From Streptomyces coryli (GTDB lineage: Bacteria > Actinomycetota > Actinomycetes > Streptomycetales > Streptomycetaceae), in contig NZ_JAAKZV010000064.1 in the NCBI RefSeq assembly GCF_011044975.1, positions 1 through 35,217 on the forward strand: 35,217 nucleotides of DNA. The letters are read 5' to 3'. Below, one piece after another: positions 15,522-24,325 of this stretch; the stretch's first letter is position 1, and each line of letters begins with the position of its first letter. The notes beneath the pieces were generated by a model. It did not search any database, had not been told where the DNA came from, and was given only the letters and a program-made list of their open reading frames with translations. The position numbers were made by a program, and so were the translations under genes.

Positions 15522-16658
15522 ATGATGATCCGCAGGGGCACGACACTCGGGCTCGTGCTGGCGCTCGGCGCCGCGCTGATGGCCCCGGCAGGGGCCGCGG
15601 CCGAGGAGTCCCCGGGGCAGCACGGCCGGCACCGCTACCCAGGCGCGGAGTGGGAACGCGGCGACGCCGCCCGCGCCGGCTTCAACCCGGCGAAGCTCGC
15701 GGAGCTGGCCGCCGACGCCCAGGCGAAGGGGTCCAACTGCCTTGTCGTCGTACGGCACGGCAAGCTCGTCGGCGAGTGGTACTGGAACGGCACCGGCCCG
15801 GACAGCTCTCAGGAGGTCTGGTCGGTCACCAAGTCGGTCACCTCTACCCTGGCAGGCATCGCCGAGTCCGCCCGCCAACTCGACGTCGACGACCGGGCGT
15901 CGAAGTACATCGAGCCGTGGGCGGGCACCGGCTCCGCCGCCGTCACCGTCGAGGACCTGCTCAGCAACGACTCCGGCCGGCACTGGAGCGCGGGCACCGA
16001 CTACGGTGGCCTCATCACCACCCCGGACCGCACCGGGCTCGCCGTCGGACTCAGCCAGGACGCCCCGCCCGGCGAGGTGTGGGCGTACAACAACGCCGCC
16101 ATCCAGACTCTCGACGACGTGCTCTCCGCCGCCACCGGCACCGAGCCCGCCGCCTACGCGGACAAGCACCTCCTCGGCCCCCTCGGCATGGCCGACTCGC
16201 GCATGACCAAGGACCCGTCCGGCAACACCAACACCTTCATGGGTCTGCAGTCGACCTGCGAGGACCTGGCCCGCTTCGGCCACCTCTTCCTCCGCGACGG
16301 CCGCTGGAAGCACGACCGCGTGCTGCCGCGCCGCTGGGTACGGGCCGCCACCGGCCGCCCGTCCCAGGACATCTCCGCGTCGTACGGCTACCTGTGGTGG
16401 CTCAACCACCACGGCCCGGTGGCCTCCGACCCCCTGGACCCGCTGACCCGCGAGGAAAGCGCAGCCGCCCCGCACACCCGGCTGGTGCCGGGCGCCCCCG
16501 GCGACATGTACTGGGCCATCGGCCTCGGCGGCCAGGTAGTGCAGGTCCACCCGGACTCGGACACGATCGTGGTCCGCCTGGGCCCGGCAACCTTCAACGA
16601 GACCTACACACCGGCCGACTCGGCCCGGGTGGTGACGGAGGCCCTGGGGCGGCAATAG
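15522..16658 (+). CDS. Secreted class C beta-lactamase-family serine hydrolase
   Basis: The 378-residue protein has a Sec signal peptide (MMIRRGTTLGLVLALG, cleavage probably after the AGAAA near residue 27). The mature domain shows SxxK in WSVTKSVTS and YxN in VWAYNNAAIQ. The C-terminal GDMYWAIGLGGQVVQV replaces the third KTG-like motif, as in many esterase/peptidase members. It is an exported serine hydrolase; the substrate may be a peptide or an ester. GGAGGG at 15508-15513 lies 8 nt before the first of two adjacent ATG codons and supports 15522. The gap to the dihydropyrimidinase gene is 148 nt, so independent transcription is likely. Confidence 0.88.
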   Translation: MMIRRGTTLGLVLALGAALMAPAGAAAEESPGQHGRHRYPGAEWERGDAARAGFNPAKLAELAADAQAKGSNCLVVVRHGKLVGEWYWNGTGPDSSQEVWSVTKSVTSTLAGIAESARQLDVDDRASKYIEPWAGTGSAAVTVEDLLSNDSGRHWSAGTDYGGLITTPDRTGLAVGLSQDAPPGEVWAYNNAAIQTLDDVLSAATGTEPAAYADKHLLGPLGMADSRMTKDPSGNTNTFMGLQSTCEDLARFGHLFLRDGRWKHDRVLPRRWVRAATGRPSQDISASYGYLWWLNHHGPVASDPLDPLTREESAAAPHTRLVPGAPGDMYWAIGLGGQVVQVHPDSDTIVVRLGPATFNETYTPADSARVVTEALGRQ

Positions 16659-17076
16659 GCGGTCAGCGCGGTGGATCGCATCAAAGCCTGGGGGCGCCGA
16701 GGCCCTCCTGAGTTTCGGCCTCATGGTCGGTGAGGCGGGCCTGGCCTGCGTAGCGGGTCCAGTCCTAGTCATGGCGCTCGCTGCTGCTGTGCTTGCGGCA
16801 CGAGGTGACGCGGTGACCACGATGTGCAGTCAGGGTCTCGTGGCCCTGGTCGTGGCGGGAGGGATCTTTGTGGGCATGACCGATCAGGACGCCTCCGGCC
16901 CCCATCGGCCCTCGCCCGGCAGCACGTTCAGCGGTGAAGTGGGCTGCCGTAGTGGTGGCGACAACAGGGAGTGCCTGGATACCGGGGGCTGAACTCTCGA
17001 CGGGCTGGCCCTCCATGGATCGCGGCTCCCGCCCCGGGACGGGGGACGGGAGCCGATTCCTCTTGCAGCCGCAGAC
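16659..17076. other. 418-bp stretch without a supported gene
   Basis: The stretch between the serine hydrolase and the PhoD gene holds the phosphatase terminator hairpin (17023-17055). One weak plus-strand frame of 89 codons (16723-16992) has a hydrophobic middle, but only about three quarters of its third positions are G or C, far below the neighbours. No ribosome site or recognised family supports it. It could be a decayed gene. I saw no transposase remnant in any frame. Confidence 0.4.
17023..17055 (-). terminator. Hairpin terminator after the PhoD gene
   Basis: CGGCTCCCG (17023-17031) pairs perfectly with CGGGAGCCG (17047-17055) around a 15-nt G/C-rich loop. It begins 21 nt after the minus-strand stop of the phosphatase gene. 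No U-tract follows, as is usual for Streptomyces terminators. Confidence 0.6.
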
Positions 17077-18645
17077 TCAGTCGCGGCGGTACTGCGCCGG
17101 CGACTTCGCCGTCGCGCGGTCCTCGTAAGAGCCGGGCTTGCCTCGGTCCACGTGGAAGGACGTGAGCGTGGAGATCGGTGACTTGGGGTCCCGGCGGTCG
17201 CCGATCACGCGCATGTGCTGAGTGAAGCGGCGCGGGGTCAGCTCGTAGACGTCGTAGCCGTAGCGGTTGCCCTCGAAGTACTTCAGGTGGGGGTTGGCCT
17301 GGCCCATCAGCGGGCCGTTCTCCTTGTTCCAGTCGGCCGAGTAGGCGCCGGAGGTGATCGAGTGAGCCGTGAATTCCGTACCGATGACCGGCGATGAAAT
17401 GTCGTCGAAGTCGGGGCGGATGTCGTCGACGAAGGCCGAGTGCCAGTCGCCGGTGACCACGACCAGGTCCTCCAGGCCGCTGTCGTGGACGTGGGTGAGG
17501 ACTTCCTTGCGTTCGGCGAGGAAGCCGTCCCACTGGTCGGTGAACATGTAGCCGCCGCCGGGCTTGCCGCGCAGCTGGCTGAGCATGATGGAGTTCGCCC
17601 ATACGTGCCAGGTGTCCGGGGCGTGCGAAATCGCCTTCTTCAGCCAGGACTTCTGGTCGGCGCCGAGGATGGTGCCGTCGGGGAGGTTCTGCTGCGAGCG
17701 GTACGAGCGCAGGTCGAGTACGGACAGCTCGAGCAGGTCGCCCCAGCGGCGTATTCGGTGGATCTGCGGGCTGGTGGGGGCCGCGGGGTGGGAGGTGCCG
17801 TCGTCGCGGTGCGGCATGTTCTCGTACCAGGCCTGGTAGCCGGCCTTGCGGCGGCGCGTGAAGTCGCCGCCCTGGGTGCCGCTGTAGTCGTTGTAGACCT
17901 CGTGGTCGTCCCAGGTCAGATACCACGGGTGGGCGGCGTGGGCGGCGCGCAGCGACGGGTCGCCCTTGTAGAGGGCGTAGCGGCGGCGGTAGTCGGCGAG
18001 GGTCAGCGCCTCGCCGAAGAGGTGGTCGCGGACGTGGTCCTCGGGGACGCCGCCGACCTCGCCGTGCTCGTAGATGTAGTCGCCGAGGTGGATGACGAAG
18101 TCGACGTCCTCGCGGGCGATGCCGCGGTGTGCGGCGTAGAAACCGTCGTGGAACGCCTGGCAGTTGGCGGTGGCGAAGGACAGCCGGGACAGACTGCCGA
18201 TGGCGGCGGTCTTGGTGCGGCCGAGGCGGCTCTTCTTGCCCAGGGCGGTGAAGGCGTAGAAGTAGCGGCGGCCGGGGCGCAGGCCCGTAACGGTGACGCG
18301 GACGCTGTGTCCGAGGTCGGCGGTGGCGGGCGCGGTGCCGCGGCGGACCACCTGGCGCAGCTCGCGGTCCTCCGCCACCACCCAGTCGACCTCGACGGTC
18401 TGCGGCAGCTTCTGCTCCGCGGCCAGGGGCTCCGGCGCGAGCCTGGTCCACAGCACGACGCTGGTGGGCTGCGGGTCGCCGGAGGCTATGCCGAGGGTGA
18501 ACGGGGCGGGGTCGTATTCCGCGCCGATCGCCTCGGCCCGGGCGCGCGCCTGGGCCGGGGTGATGCCGCCGACCAGCGGCCAGGCGAGGCCGAGCGCGCC
18601 GGCCGCGGCAGCGGACTTGAGCAGATTCCTGCGGTCTGGCTTCAC
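17077..18645 (-). CDS. Tat-exported alkaline phosphatase D (PhoD) family phosphodiesterase
   Basis: The 522-residue protein starts [19 protein letters not shown], a twin-arginine signal peptide with an AQA-type cleavage region near residue 33. A short N-terminal beta domain ([26 protein letters not shown]) is followed by the metallophosphatase domain. Candidate metal ligands are Cys/Asn in FATANCQAF, Asp in [25 protein letters not shown], and [13 protein letters not shown]. The family is a Ca/Fe-dependent phosphodiesterase/phosphatase acting outside the cell on phosphate esters, often under PhoR/PhoP control. The GTG start at 18645 is supported by GGAGG (18655-18659) at 9-nt spacing. No clear PHO box was found. 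Confidence 0.93.
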   Translation of the reverse strand: MKPDRRNLLKSAAAAGALGLAWPLVGGITPAQARARAEAIGAEYDPAPFTLGIASGDPQPTSVVLWTRLAPEPLAAEQKLPQTVEVDWVVAEDRELRQVVRRGTAPATADLGHSVRVTVTGLRPGRRYFYAFTALGKKSRLGRTKTAAIGSLSRLSFATANCQAFHDGFYAAHRGIAREDVDFVIHLGDYIYEHGEVGGVPEDHVRDHLFGEALTLADYRRRYALYKGDPSLRAAHAAHPWYLTWDDHEVYNDYSGTQGGDFTRRRKAGYQAWYENMPHRDDGTSHPAAPTSPQIHRIRRWGDLLELSVLDLRSYRSQQNLPDGTILGADQKSWLKKAISHAPDTWHVWANSIMLSQLRGKPGGGYMFTDQWDGFLAERKEVLTHVHDSGLEDLVVVTGDWHSAFVDDIRPDFDDISSPVIGTEFTAHSITSGAYSADWNKENGPLMGQANPHLKYFEGNRYGYDVYELTPRRFTQHMRVIGDRRDPKSPISTLTSFHVDRGKPGSYEDRATAKSPAQYRRD

Positions 18646-18781
18646 AGGGTGGTGCCTCCGGGTTACAGAGCCGAACTGGACGGCCCATAGCGAACCACAC
18701 GCCCCATGAACCCCGGATGGCCAACTCCTCCCGTACAGGCATCAGAAACCACAACGCTGGACGGCAGCCCCACCCGAGGCC

Positions 18782-18812
18782 GACACATCGCGCGTGTCAT
18801 GAAAAGTGTCAT
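18782..18812. promoter_or_regulatory. GACAC/GTGTC repeats between phosphatase and catalase genes
   Basis: GACAC (18782-18786) and GTGTC (18794-18798) form an inverted repeat with a 7-nt spacer. GTGTCAT recurs at 18794-18800 and 18806-18812, a direct repeat with a 12-bp period. The cluster is 73 nt upstream of the catalase start. It could be a regulator site for catalase or the divergent phosphatase. The 12-bp period does not match the 11-bp period of PhoP boxes. Confidence 0.3.
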
Positions 18813-18884
18813 TCACCCATGTTTGGCACTCTGAATAGAGGCCACCCGCCACCCGCCGGTACACCCACACAGGAAGGCGATTCC

Positions 18885-20408
18885 ATGCCCGACGTTTCGC
18901 GCAACGCGACCACCACCGACTCCGGCGCCCCGGTGGAGAGCGATGAACACTCGCTCACGGTCGGGCCGGGCGGACCGATCCTGTTGCAGGACGCCTACCT
19001 GATCGAGCAGATGGCGCAGTTCAACCGGGAGCGGATCCCCGAGCGGCAGCCGCACGCCAAGGGCAGCGGCGCGTTCGGGCACTTCGAAGTGACCAATGAC
19101 GTCAGCGCCTATACGAAGGCCGCGCTCTTCCAGCCGGAGACGCGGACCGAGCTGGTCATCCGCTTCTCGACGGTCGCCGGCGAGCGCGGCAGCCCTGACA
19201 CCTGGCGCGACCCCCGTGGCTTCGCGGTGAAGTTCTACACCAGCGAGGGCAACTACGACATGGTCGGCAACAACACGCCGGTCTTCTTCGTGAAGGATCC
19301 GATGAAGTTCCAGCACTTCATCCGGTCCCAGAAGCGCCGCGCGGACAACAACCTGCGTGATCATGACATGCAGTGGGACTTCTGGACGCTCTCGCCCGAG
19401 TCCGCGCACCAGGTCACCTGGCTGATGGGAGACCGCGGCATCCCGCGCACCTGGCGCCATATGAACGGCTACACCTCGCACACGTACATGTGGATCAATG
19501 CGCAGGGCGAGCGGTTCTGGGTGAAGTACCACTTCAAGACCGATCAGGGCATCGAGTACTTCACCCAGCACGAGGCCGACCAGATGGCGGCGGCCGATAC
19601 GGATTACCACACCCGCGATCTCTTCGAGCACATCCGGGACGGCGAGTACCCGAGCTGGACGCTGTATGTGCAGGTCATGCCGTACGAGGACGCCGCGGGC
19701 TACCGGTTCAACCCCTTCGACCTGACCAAGGTGTGGCCGCACGGCGACTACCCGCTGATCGAGGTCGGCCGGATGACGCTGGACCGCAACCCCACCGACA
19801 ACCACGCCGAGATCGAGCAGGCGGCCTTCCAGCCGAACAACTTCGTCCCCGGCATCGGCCCGAGCCCCGACCGGATGCTGCTGGCCCGGCTGTTCTCCTA
19901 CGCCGACGCCCACCGCCATCGCATCGGCGGGAACTACCAGCAGCTTCCGGTCAACGCGCCCGTCGTCCCGGTGCACACGTACTCCAAGGACGGGGCGATG
20001 GCGTATCGCAAGACCACCGACCCGGTCTACGCCCCGAACTCCAAGGGCGGTCCGGCGGCCGACACCGAGCGCCACGGCTCACCGCCCAGCTGGTACGCCG
20101 ACGGCGAGATCACCCGCGCCGCCTACGTCGACCACGCCGAGGACGACGACTGGGGCCAGCCCGGCACGATGGTCCGCGAGGTCCTCGACGACGCGGCGCG
20201 CGACCGGCTCGTCGACAATGTCGTCGGCCATCTGCTCAACGGCGTCACCGAGCCGGTGCTGCAGCGCGCCTTCCAGTACTGGTCCAACATCGACAAGTCG
20301 ATCGGCGAACGCATCGAGCAGGGCGTCCGCGCCAAGGCGCACGAGAAGGACCCGAAGGCCGCGGAACAGGGAAACCCGGCCCGCCGAAGCATGCAGGACA
20401 AGGCCTGA
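18885..20408 (+). CDS. Monofunctional haem catalase
   Basis: The 507-residue protein decomposes H2O2 to water and oxygen in the cytoplasm. The distal His57 lies in [17 protein letters not shown] and the distal Asn in [14 protein letters not shown] (about 129-130). The proximal haem ligand Tyr339 lies in [14 protein letters not shown]. The NADPH-binding type of small-subunit catalase is about this length. AGGAAGG (18871-18877) before ATG supports the start at 18885; the in-frame extension to 18717 has no such site. The gene converges on the SigB/F-type sigma factor gene, with one shared terminator between them. Oxidative or osmotic stress control is likely but no regulator box is certain. Confidence 0.95.
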   Translation: MPDVSRNATTTDSGAPVESDEHSLTVGPGGPILLQDAYLIEQMAQFNRERIPERQPHAKGSGAFGHFEVTNDVSAYTKAALFQPETRTELVIRFSTVAGERGSPDTWRDPRGFAVKFYTSEGNYDMVGNNTPVFFVKDPMKFQHFIRSQKRRADNNLRDHDMQWDFWTLSPESAHQVTWLMGDRGIPRTWRHMNGYTSHTYMWINAQGERFWVKYHFKTDQGIEYFTQHEADQMAAADTDYHTRDLFEHIRDGEYPSWTLYVQVMPYEDAAGYRFNPFDLTKVWPHGDYPLIEVGRMTLDRNPTDNHAEIEQAAFQPNNFVPGIGPSPDRMLLARLFSYADAHRHRIGGNYQQLPVNAPVVPVHTYSKDGAMAYRKTTDPVYAPNSKGGPAADTERHGSPPSWYADGEITRAAYVDHAEDDDWGQPGTMVREVLDDAARDRLVDNVVGHLLNGVTEPVLQRAFQYWSNIDKSIGERIEQGVRAKAHEKDPKAAEQGNPARRSMQDKA

Positions 20409-20412
20409 GCCG

Positions 20413-20448
20413 GCTCCATGGAGCAGGCCTGCGCCTGCTCCATGGAGC
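20413..20448. terminator. Strong bidirectional terminator between catalase and sigma factor genes
   Basis: GCTCCATGGAGCAGGC (20413-20428) pairs perfectly with GCCTGCTCCATGGAGC (20433-20448) around a 4-nt CTGC loop. The 16-bp stem is placed 4 nt after the catalase stop and 7 nt from the stop of the converging sigma factor gene. Each arm also contains the self-complementary GCTCCATGGAGC. Confidence 0.85.
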
Positions 20449-20455
20449 GGTGAGT

Positions 20456-21280
20456 TCAGGCGGCGACCGCGCTGTCGGCCTCGGCGCGCCGGCGCAGCTG
20501 TTCGCAGGTGCGGTTGAGCAGGCGGGAGACGTGCATCTGCGAGACGCCGATGTCCTCGGCGATCTGCCGCTGGGTCAGGTCGCGGAAGAAGCGCAGGTAG
20601 AGGATGTGCTTCTGCCGCTCGGGCAGCTCGCTCAGCCCCTCGCGGATCGCTTCGCGCTGCAGCACCAGCTCATAGCCGGACTCGCGGTCGCCGAGGGTGT
20701 CCTTGAGCGAGTAGCCGTCGTCGGAGGCGTTGGTCAGCTCGGTGTCCAGGGACAGCGTCCGGTAGCTGTTGAGGGCTTCCATGCCGGTACGGGCCTCCGC
20801 CGGCGTCAGTTCGGCCTGCTCGGCGATCTCCTCGACGCCCGGGCTGCGGCTGTCCTGGGACTGGCTCAGCTCGTGGTCCGCGGCCCGGACCCGGTTGCGC
20901 AGCTCCTGGACCCGGCGGGGCACGTGCATGTCCCAGGTGTGGTCGCGGAAGTGCCGCTTGATTTCGCCGGTGATGGTGGGCACGGCGTAGCTGGCGAAGG
21001 CGGTGCCGTATTCGGGGTTGTAGCGCATCACGGCCTTGACCAGGCCGAGCCGGGCCACCTGTTCCAGATCTTCCAGGTTCTCCCCGCGGCCGCGGAAGCG
21101 GCGGGCGATGCGGGTCGCCATCGGCATCCAGGCGCAGACGATCTCCTGGCGGAGGCGGTCGCGCTCGGGGCCGGCCGGAAGCGTGATCAGCCGCTCGAAG
21201 GCCGCTGCGGTGTCCGGCTCGTCGTCATGCGGGTGCCGGAACTTCTTGGAGTTGCTGTGTGCGTCCGTGATCGGGGGCAT
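20456..21280 (-). CDS. RNA polymerase sigma factor, SigB/SigF/SigG family (group 3)
   Basis: The 274-residue protein contains sigma region 2 (ENLEDLEQVARLGLVKAVMRYNPEYGTAFASYAVPTITGEIKRHFRD, residues about 70-115), region 3 (VQELRNRVRAADHELSQ to about 185) and region 4 with its HTH (LTQRQIAEDIGVSQMHVSRLLNRT, about 225-255). This is the SigB/F branch, which in Streptomyces controls osmotic and oxidative stress and sporulation, usually restrained by anti-sigma factors. None is encoded next to it. GGGAGG (21289-21294) lies 8 nt before ATG. It converges on the catalase gene and is followed upstream by the FUSC gene on the same strand (160-nt gap). Confidence 0.93.
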   Translation of the reverse strand: MPPITDAHSNSKKFRHPHDDEPDTAAAFERLITLPAGPERDRLRQEIVCAWMPMATRIARRFRGRGENLEDLEQVARLGLVKAVMRYNPEYGTAFASYAVPTITGEIKRHFRDHTWDMHVPRRVQELRNRVRAADHELSQSQDSRSPGVEEIAEQAELTPAEARTGMEALNSYRTLSLDTELTNASDDGYSLKDTLGDRESGYELVLQREAIREGLSELPERQKHILYLRFFRDLTQRQIAEDIGVSQMHVSRLLNRTCEQLRRRAEADSAVAA

Positions 21281-21440
21281 GGTCCAGGCCTCCCTCTTCG
21301 GTGGGGACAGTGGTCACCACGGAGGAAGGCGCACCTGCCATGGACGGCCGACGGCGCTCGTATCCTCCGCGAGCGTGCCTGCAGTCCGAAGCACAGATGA
21401 GCGTGTGCCCGGCAGGTCGGGCCGCAAACACCAGGGCCCT

Positions 21441-22748
21441 TCATCCAGCCGGCTTCGAAGGCCGGCCGCAGCGCGAGCCGGCGGCCACCGGGGCGAGCTC
21501 CGGTCCGCTCTGGTCCAGGGCACGGCAGGCGTGCTCGAGGTCGTGGACGAGGCGGATGGCTTCGGTCAGGAGCATGCCGTAGGGGCGGCTGCTGTCCAGA
21601 ACGGGTGCCGCGGCCTTTTCGGCGTAGGCGGTGAGCTCGTCCAGCCTCATCCGGGCCGCGTCGGCGGCATCCAGCAGCGGGCTGGTCTGGTGGGGGAGTG
21701 CTGCCTCGTCGAGCCGGCTGAGGCGCTCGGCGATCTCGCAGCAGGCGCCGAGGGTCTTGCCGTAGGCGGTGAGGAAGCCGCGGTCCACGGTGCGGAAGCC
21801 GCCGTCCGCGGCGTTCGCGCTCTGGTCCTGCTGGGCGTAGGCCAGGCTGCGGCACACTGCTGCGATCTGGCCCGCGTTGCGCTCCAGGGCGCCGGCGAGG
21901 GCGCGGTAGCCGGCGAACTGACGGTGGGCCCGGTGGGTGCGCAGTAGCCGGCGCGGGTTGTAGGCGAGCGATTCGCCGGCCCGGTCGACCGCCTCCCGGG
22001 CCTGGGTCGCCTGCGGCAGCAGGGCGTTGGACCGGTGCTGCCAGGAGGTGACGCGGTCCTCGTCGAGCGGCTCGGCCAGACAGGTCTGCATGTCGCCGAG
22101 GAGCCGGCAGAGGTCGTCGGCCACGGTGCGCAGCGCCTGTTCCGCGGTCCGGTGCCGCAGCGGCGGCCAGAGCGTGAGGTTGATCGTGGTGCCGACCGCG
22201 CAGCCGAGCAGCACCAGCGCGGCGATCTGGCCGAGCGCGGTCCACTTCTGGTCGGCCGGCACGATCATGTAGGTGGAGAAGGCGAAGAGAGCCGCGGTGG
22301 TGACCTGGCTGCCTTCGGAGCCCAGCGCCGGCCAGCGACCGATGATCAGGGCGAGCGCGGTGACGGCCGCGAAGGTGATCAGATACGGGCCGGCCAGCTG
22401 GCCGAGCACGCCCTGCACGAGGACGCCGGCCGCGACGGCGCCCACGTAGCGCAGGGACTGCCAGACGGACTGGTAGATCGTGACCTGCATGATCGCCACG
22501 GCCGCGAAGGGGGCGAACGCCGGGGCCTTGGCGTGCCACACGTCATGGGCGAGATACCAGCAAATCGTCGCCGCCAGCGTGGATTTGAGGACCGTGAGTG
22601 CGACATGCCGCTCCTGCCCGTCCGACTGCTTGGCGCGACTGATCCAGCCGCGGGCCCGCGCGCGGCAGGCTTGCAGCGAAACGCGCTCGGGGCCGGTCCG
22701 TGCGGTCCGTCCAGTCCGTGCGGTCCGTGCGGTCCGGTGGAACGTCAT
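21441..22748 (-). CDS. FUSC-family (aromatic acid exporter-like) inner membrane protein
   Basis: The 435-residue protein has a basic N-terminal tail and then about six hydrophobic segments between residues 50 and 185 (for example VALTVLKSTLAATICWYLAH, AVTALALIIGRW, IAALVLLGCAVGTTINL). A long cytoplasmic helical region rich in Ala, Arg and Glu follows. This is the FUSC/ArAE half-transporter plan, associated with export of aromatic acids or toxic metabolites; the substrate is unknown. GGAG (22755-22758) sits 6 nt before ATG and fixes the start. Residues 5-19 are an RTA/RTG repeat encoded by a 9-bp tandem array. The final 15 residues are polar and poorly conserved in character. Confidence 0.85.
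   Translation of the reverse strand: MTFHRTARTARTGRTARTGPERVSLQACRARARGWISRAKQSDGQERHVALTVLKSTLAATICWYLAHDVWHAKAPAFAPFAAVAIMQVTIYQSVWQSLRYVGAVAAGVLVQGVLGQLAGPYLITFAAVTALALIIGRWPALGSEGSQVTTAALFAFSTYMIVPADQKWTALGQIAALVLLGCAVGTTINLTLWPPLRHRTAEQALRTVADDLCRLLGDMQTCLAEPLDEDRVTSWQHRSNALLPQATQAREAVDRAGESLAYNPRRLLRTHRAHRQFAGYRALAGALERNAGQIAAVCRSLAYAQQDQSANAADGGFRTVDRGFLTAYGKTLGACCEIAERLSRLDEAALPHQTSPLLDAADAARMRLDELTAYAEKAAAPVLDSSRPYGMLLTEAIRLVHDLEHACRALDQSGPELAPVAAGSRCGRPSKPAG
22695..22739. repeat. Five 9-bp tandem repeats in the 5' end of the FUSC gene
   Basis: Units GGTCCGTGC, GGTCCGTCC, AGTCCGTGC, GGTCCGTGC and GGTCCGGTG follow one another without gaps. On the minus strand they encode the basic Arg-Thr-Ala/Gly tail at residues 5-19. 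As 9 is a multiple of 3, copy number changes would lengthen or shorten the tail without shifting the frame. Confidence 0.85.
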
Positions 22749-22959
22749 ATCCGGCTCCAGCTCGCCTCACCTTTCGCCTGTCACCACCCGGCTCGACCGG
22801 GCGTCCCGGCGCAAAACCCGCAGGTGGCGCATCTCTCACGAGCAGGAGCCGGTCCGACGTGTGCATGCGTGGCCGGGATCGGGGCACCTGGAAGGGGCGC
22901 CGCGAGCCCGGGAAGCAAGGGCTCGCACGCACCGAACAGACATGAGGATGGGAACTCAC

Positions 22960-23115
22960 ATGATTGTTCTTGGAGCCATTCTGCTCATCATCGGCATGTT
23001 GGCCGGTATCTCGCTCTTGACGACCATCGGCGCCGTGCTGCTCGTGGTCGGCGCCGCCCTGTGGATCCTCGGTGCGACCGGACGCGCGGTCGGCGGCCGC
23101 AGGCACTACTTCTGA
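22960..23115 (+). CDS. DUF6131-type small hydrophobic protein
   Basis: The 51-residue protein starts MIVLGAILLIIGMLAGISLL, continues TIGAVLLVVGAALWILGA, and ends with a GRAVGGRRHYF tail. Two closely spaced membrane segments and the conserved Gly-Gly-Arg-Arg-His-Tyr ending match the DUF6131 family of Actinobacteria, whose function is unknown. GGATGGGA (22946-22953) precedes ATG at 22960; an in-frame ATG at 22942 is an alternative. It overlaps the converging PHP gene by 10 bp and diverges from the FUSC gene. Confidence 0.85.
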   Translation: MIVLGAILLIIGMLAGISLLTTIGAVLLVVGAALWILGATGRAVGGRRHYF

Positions 23116-24149
23116 CCGGACCGCGTCCCGCCCTGGCCGGCGGTCCATGCCAGTAGCTCTTCCGCCGGCCAGGTGTTGATCACGCGCCGCGGTTCCACGC
23201 CGCACTCTTCCGCGCGGGCGCAGCCGAGGATCTGCCAGTCCAGCTGGCCCGGTGCGTGCGCGTCGGTGTCGATCGCGAACAGGGCGCCCGAGGCCACCGC
23301 CTGCCGCAGCAGCCGGCGGGGCGGGTCCAGCCGCTCCGGCCGACTGTTGATCTCCACGGCGGTGCCCGCCTCGGCACATGCGCCGAAGACCTCGTCGGCA
23401 TCGAACTGCGACTCCGGCCGGCCCCGCCCCGTCACCAGCCGCCCCGTGCAATGACCCAGCACATCGGCCGACGGATTGCGCACCGCCGCGACCATGCGGC
23501 GGGTCATCGCCGACCGGTCCATCCGCAGCTTGGAGTGCACGGAGACCACCACCACGTCGAGCTGGTCCAGGAGCTCCGGTTCCTGATCCAGCGAGCCGTC
23601 CTCGAGGATGTCGCACTCGATGCCGGTGAGCAGGCGAAACGGCGCCCAGCCGGCATTGAGCCCGGCCACCACCCGGAGCTGCTCGCGCAGCCGCTCCGGG
23701 GACAGCCCGCGCGCGATGGTCAGCCGCGGGGAGTGGTCGGTCAGGACCGCCCACTCGTGTCCGACCTCCTGTGCGGCGCGGCCCATCTCCTCGATCGGGC
23801 TGCCGCCGTCCGACCAGTCGGAGTGCAGGTGGCAGTCGCCGCGCAGCAGAGCGCGCAGGGCCTGGCCCGCCTCTCCGTCCGCGGTCAGCGGCTCCTGCGC
23901 CTGCTGCTCCAGCCATACGAGATAGTGCGGCGTCTCGCCGGCCAGGGCTTCCCTGATCACCTTGGCCGTCTTCGGGCCGATGCCCTTGAGGGACTCCAGT
24001 GACCCCTCGTCGACCCGGCGTCCGACCTCGCCGGGCGGCAGCTCCCGTACGGCGGCGGCAGCGCCGCGAAAGGCCCGCACCCGGTACGTCTCGGCGCGCG
24101 AGCGCTCCAGCAGAAACGCGATGCGCTCCAGCGCCTGCACCGGATCCAT
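23106..24149 (-). CDS. Helix-hairpin-helix plus PHP-domain protein (DNA polymerase X-like without polymerase core)
   Basis: The 347-residue protein has an N-terminal Pol beta-type 8-kDa helical domain (residues about 1-75, with the HhH LKGIGPKTAKVIREAL). A complete PHP phosphoesterase domain follows: GDCHLHSDWSDGG, LTDHS, GIECDILEDG, VVVSVHSKL, VLGHCTGR, VEINSRPERLDPP and AIDTDAHAPGQLD. These provide the His/Asp/Glu metal ligands. Bacterial PolX proteins carry a nucleotidyltransferase core between these two parts; here there is none. A role in trimming or dephosphorylating DNA ends is plausible given the divergent Ku gene, but histidinol-phosphatase-like activity cannot be excluded. A GTG two codons upstream (24155), preceded by GGAGG, is an equally possible start. 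Confidence 0.88.
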   Translation of the reverse strand: MDPVQALERIAFLLERSRAETYRVRAFRGAAAAVRELPPGEVGRRVDEGSLESLKGIGPKTAKVIREALAGETPHYLVWLEQQAQEPLTADGEAGQALRALLRGDCHLHSDWSDGGSPIEEMGRAAQEVGHEWAVLTDHSPRLTIARGLSPERLREQLRVVAGLNAGWAPFRLLTGIECDILEDGSLDQEPELLDQLDVVVVSVHSKLRMDRSAMTRRMVAAVRNPSADVLGHCTGRLVTGRGRPESQFDADEVFGACAEAGTAVEINSRPERLDPPRRLLRQAVASGALFAIDTDAHAPGQLDWQILGCARAEECGVEPRRVINTWPAEELLAWTAGQGGTRSGQK

Positions 24150-24325
24150 GGACACCTTCCGCCTCCGCCGCGTCGTCCCTCTCGCTCACTCCAGGCTCGC
24201 GCACCATCGCCGATGTGGCATGTGCAGCACACCAGCGCAGCGGCTCCGAAAACGGGTGCATGAGGGGCATAAGCCTGGATACCCGGATGAAAGCAAGCGC
24301 CGGTGACGTACGAAGGGGAGATGAG

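Noticed and set aside
16723-16992. 89-codon plus-strand frame with hydrophobic segments
   Set aside because: Third-position GC is clearly lower than in neighbouring genes, no ribosome site, no recognised family; kept only as a remark on the 418-bp gap.
21405-21429. SigB-type promoter ahead of the sigma factor gene (GTTT-N15-GGGCAC on the minus strand)
   Set aside because: Spacing fits the GNNT-N14-16-GGGTAY pattern, but the -10 is GGGCAC and not GGGTAY; the match could be chance.
24279-24284. GGGTAT on the minus strand in the PHP/Ku intergenic region as a SigB -10 box
   Set aside because: No GNNT element was found at the required distance upstream.
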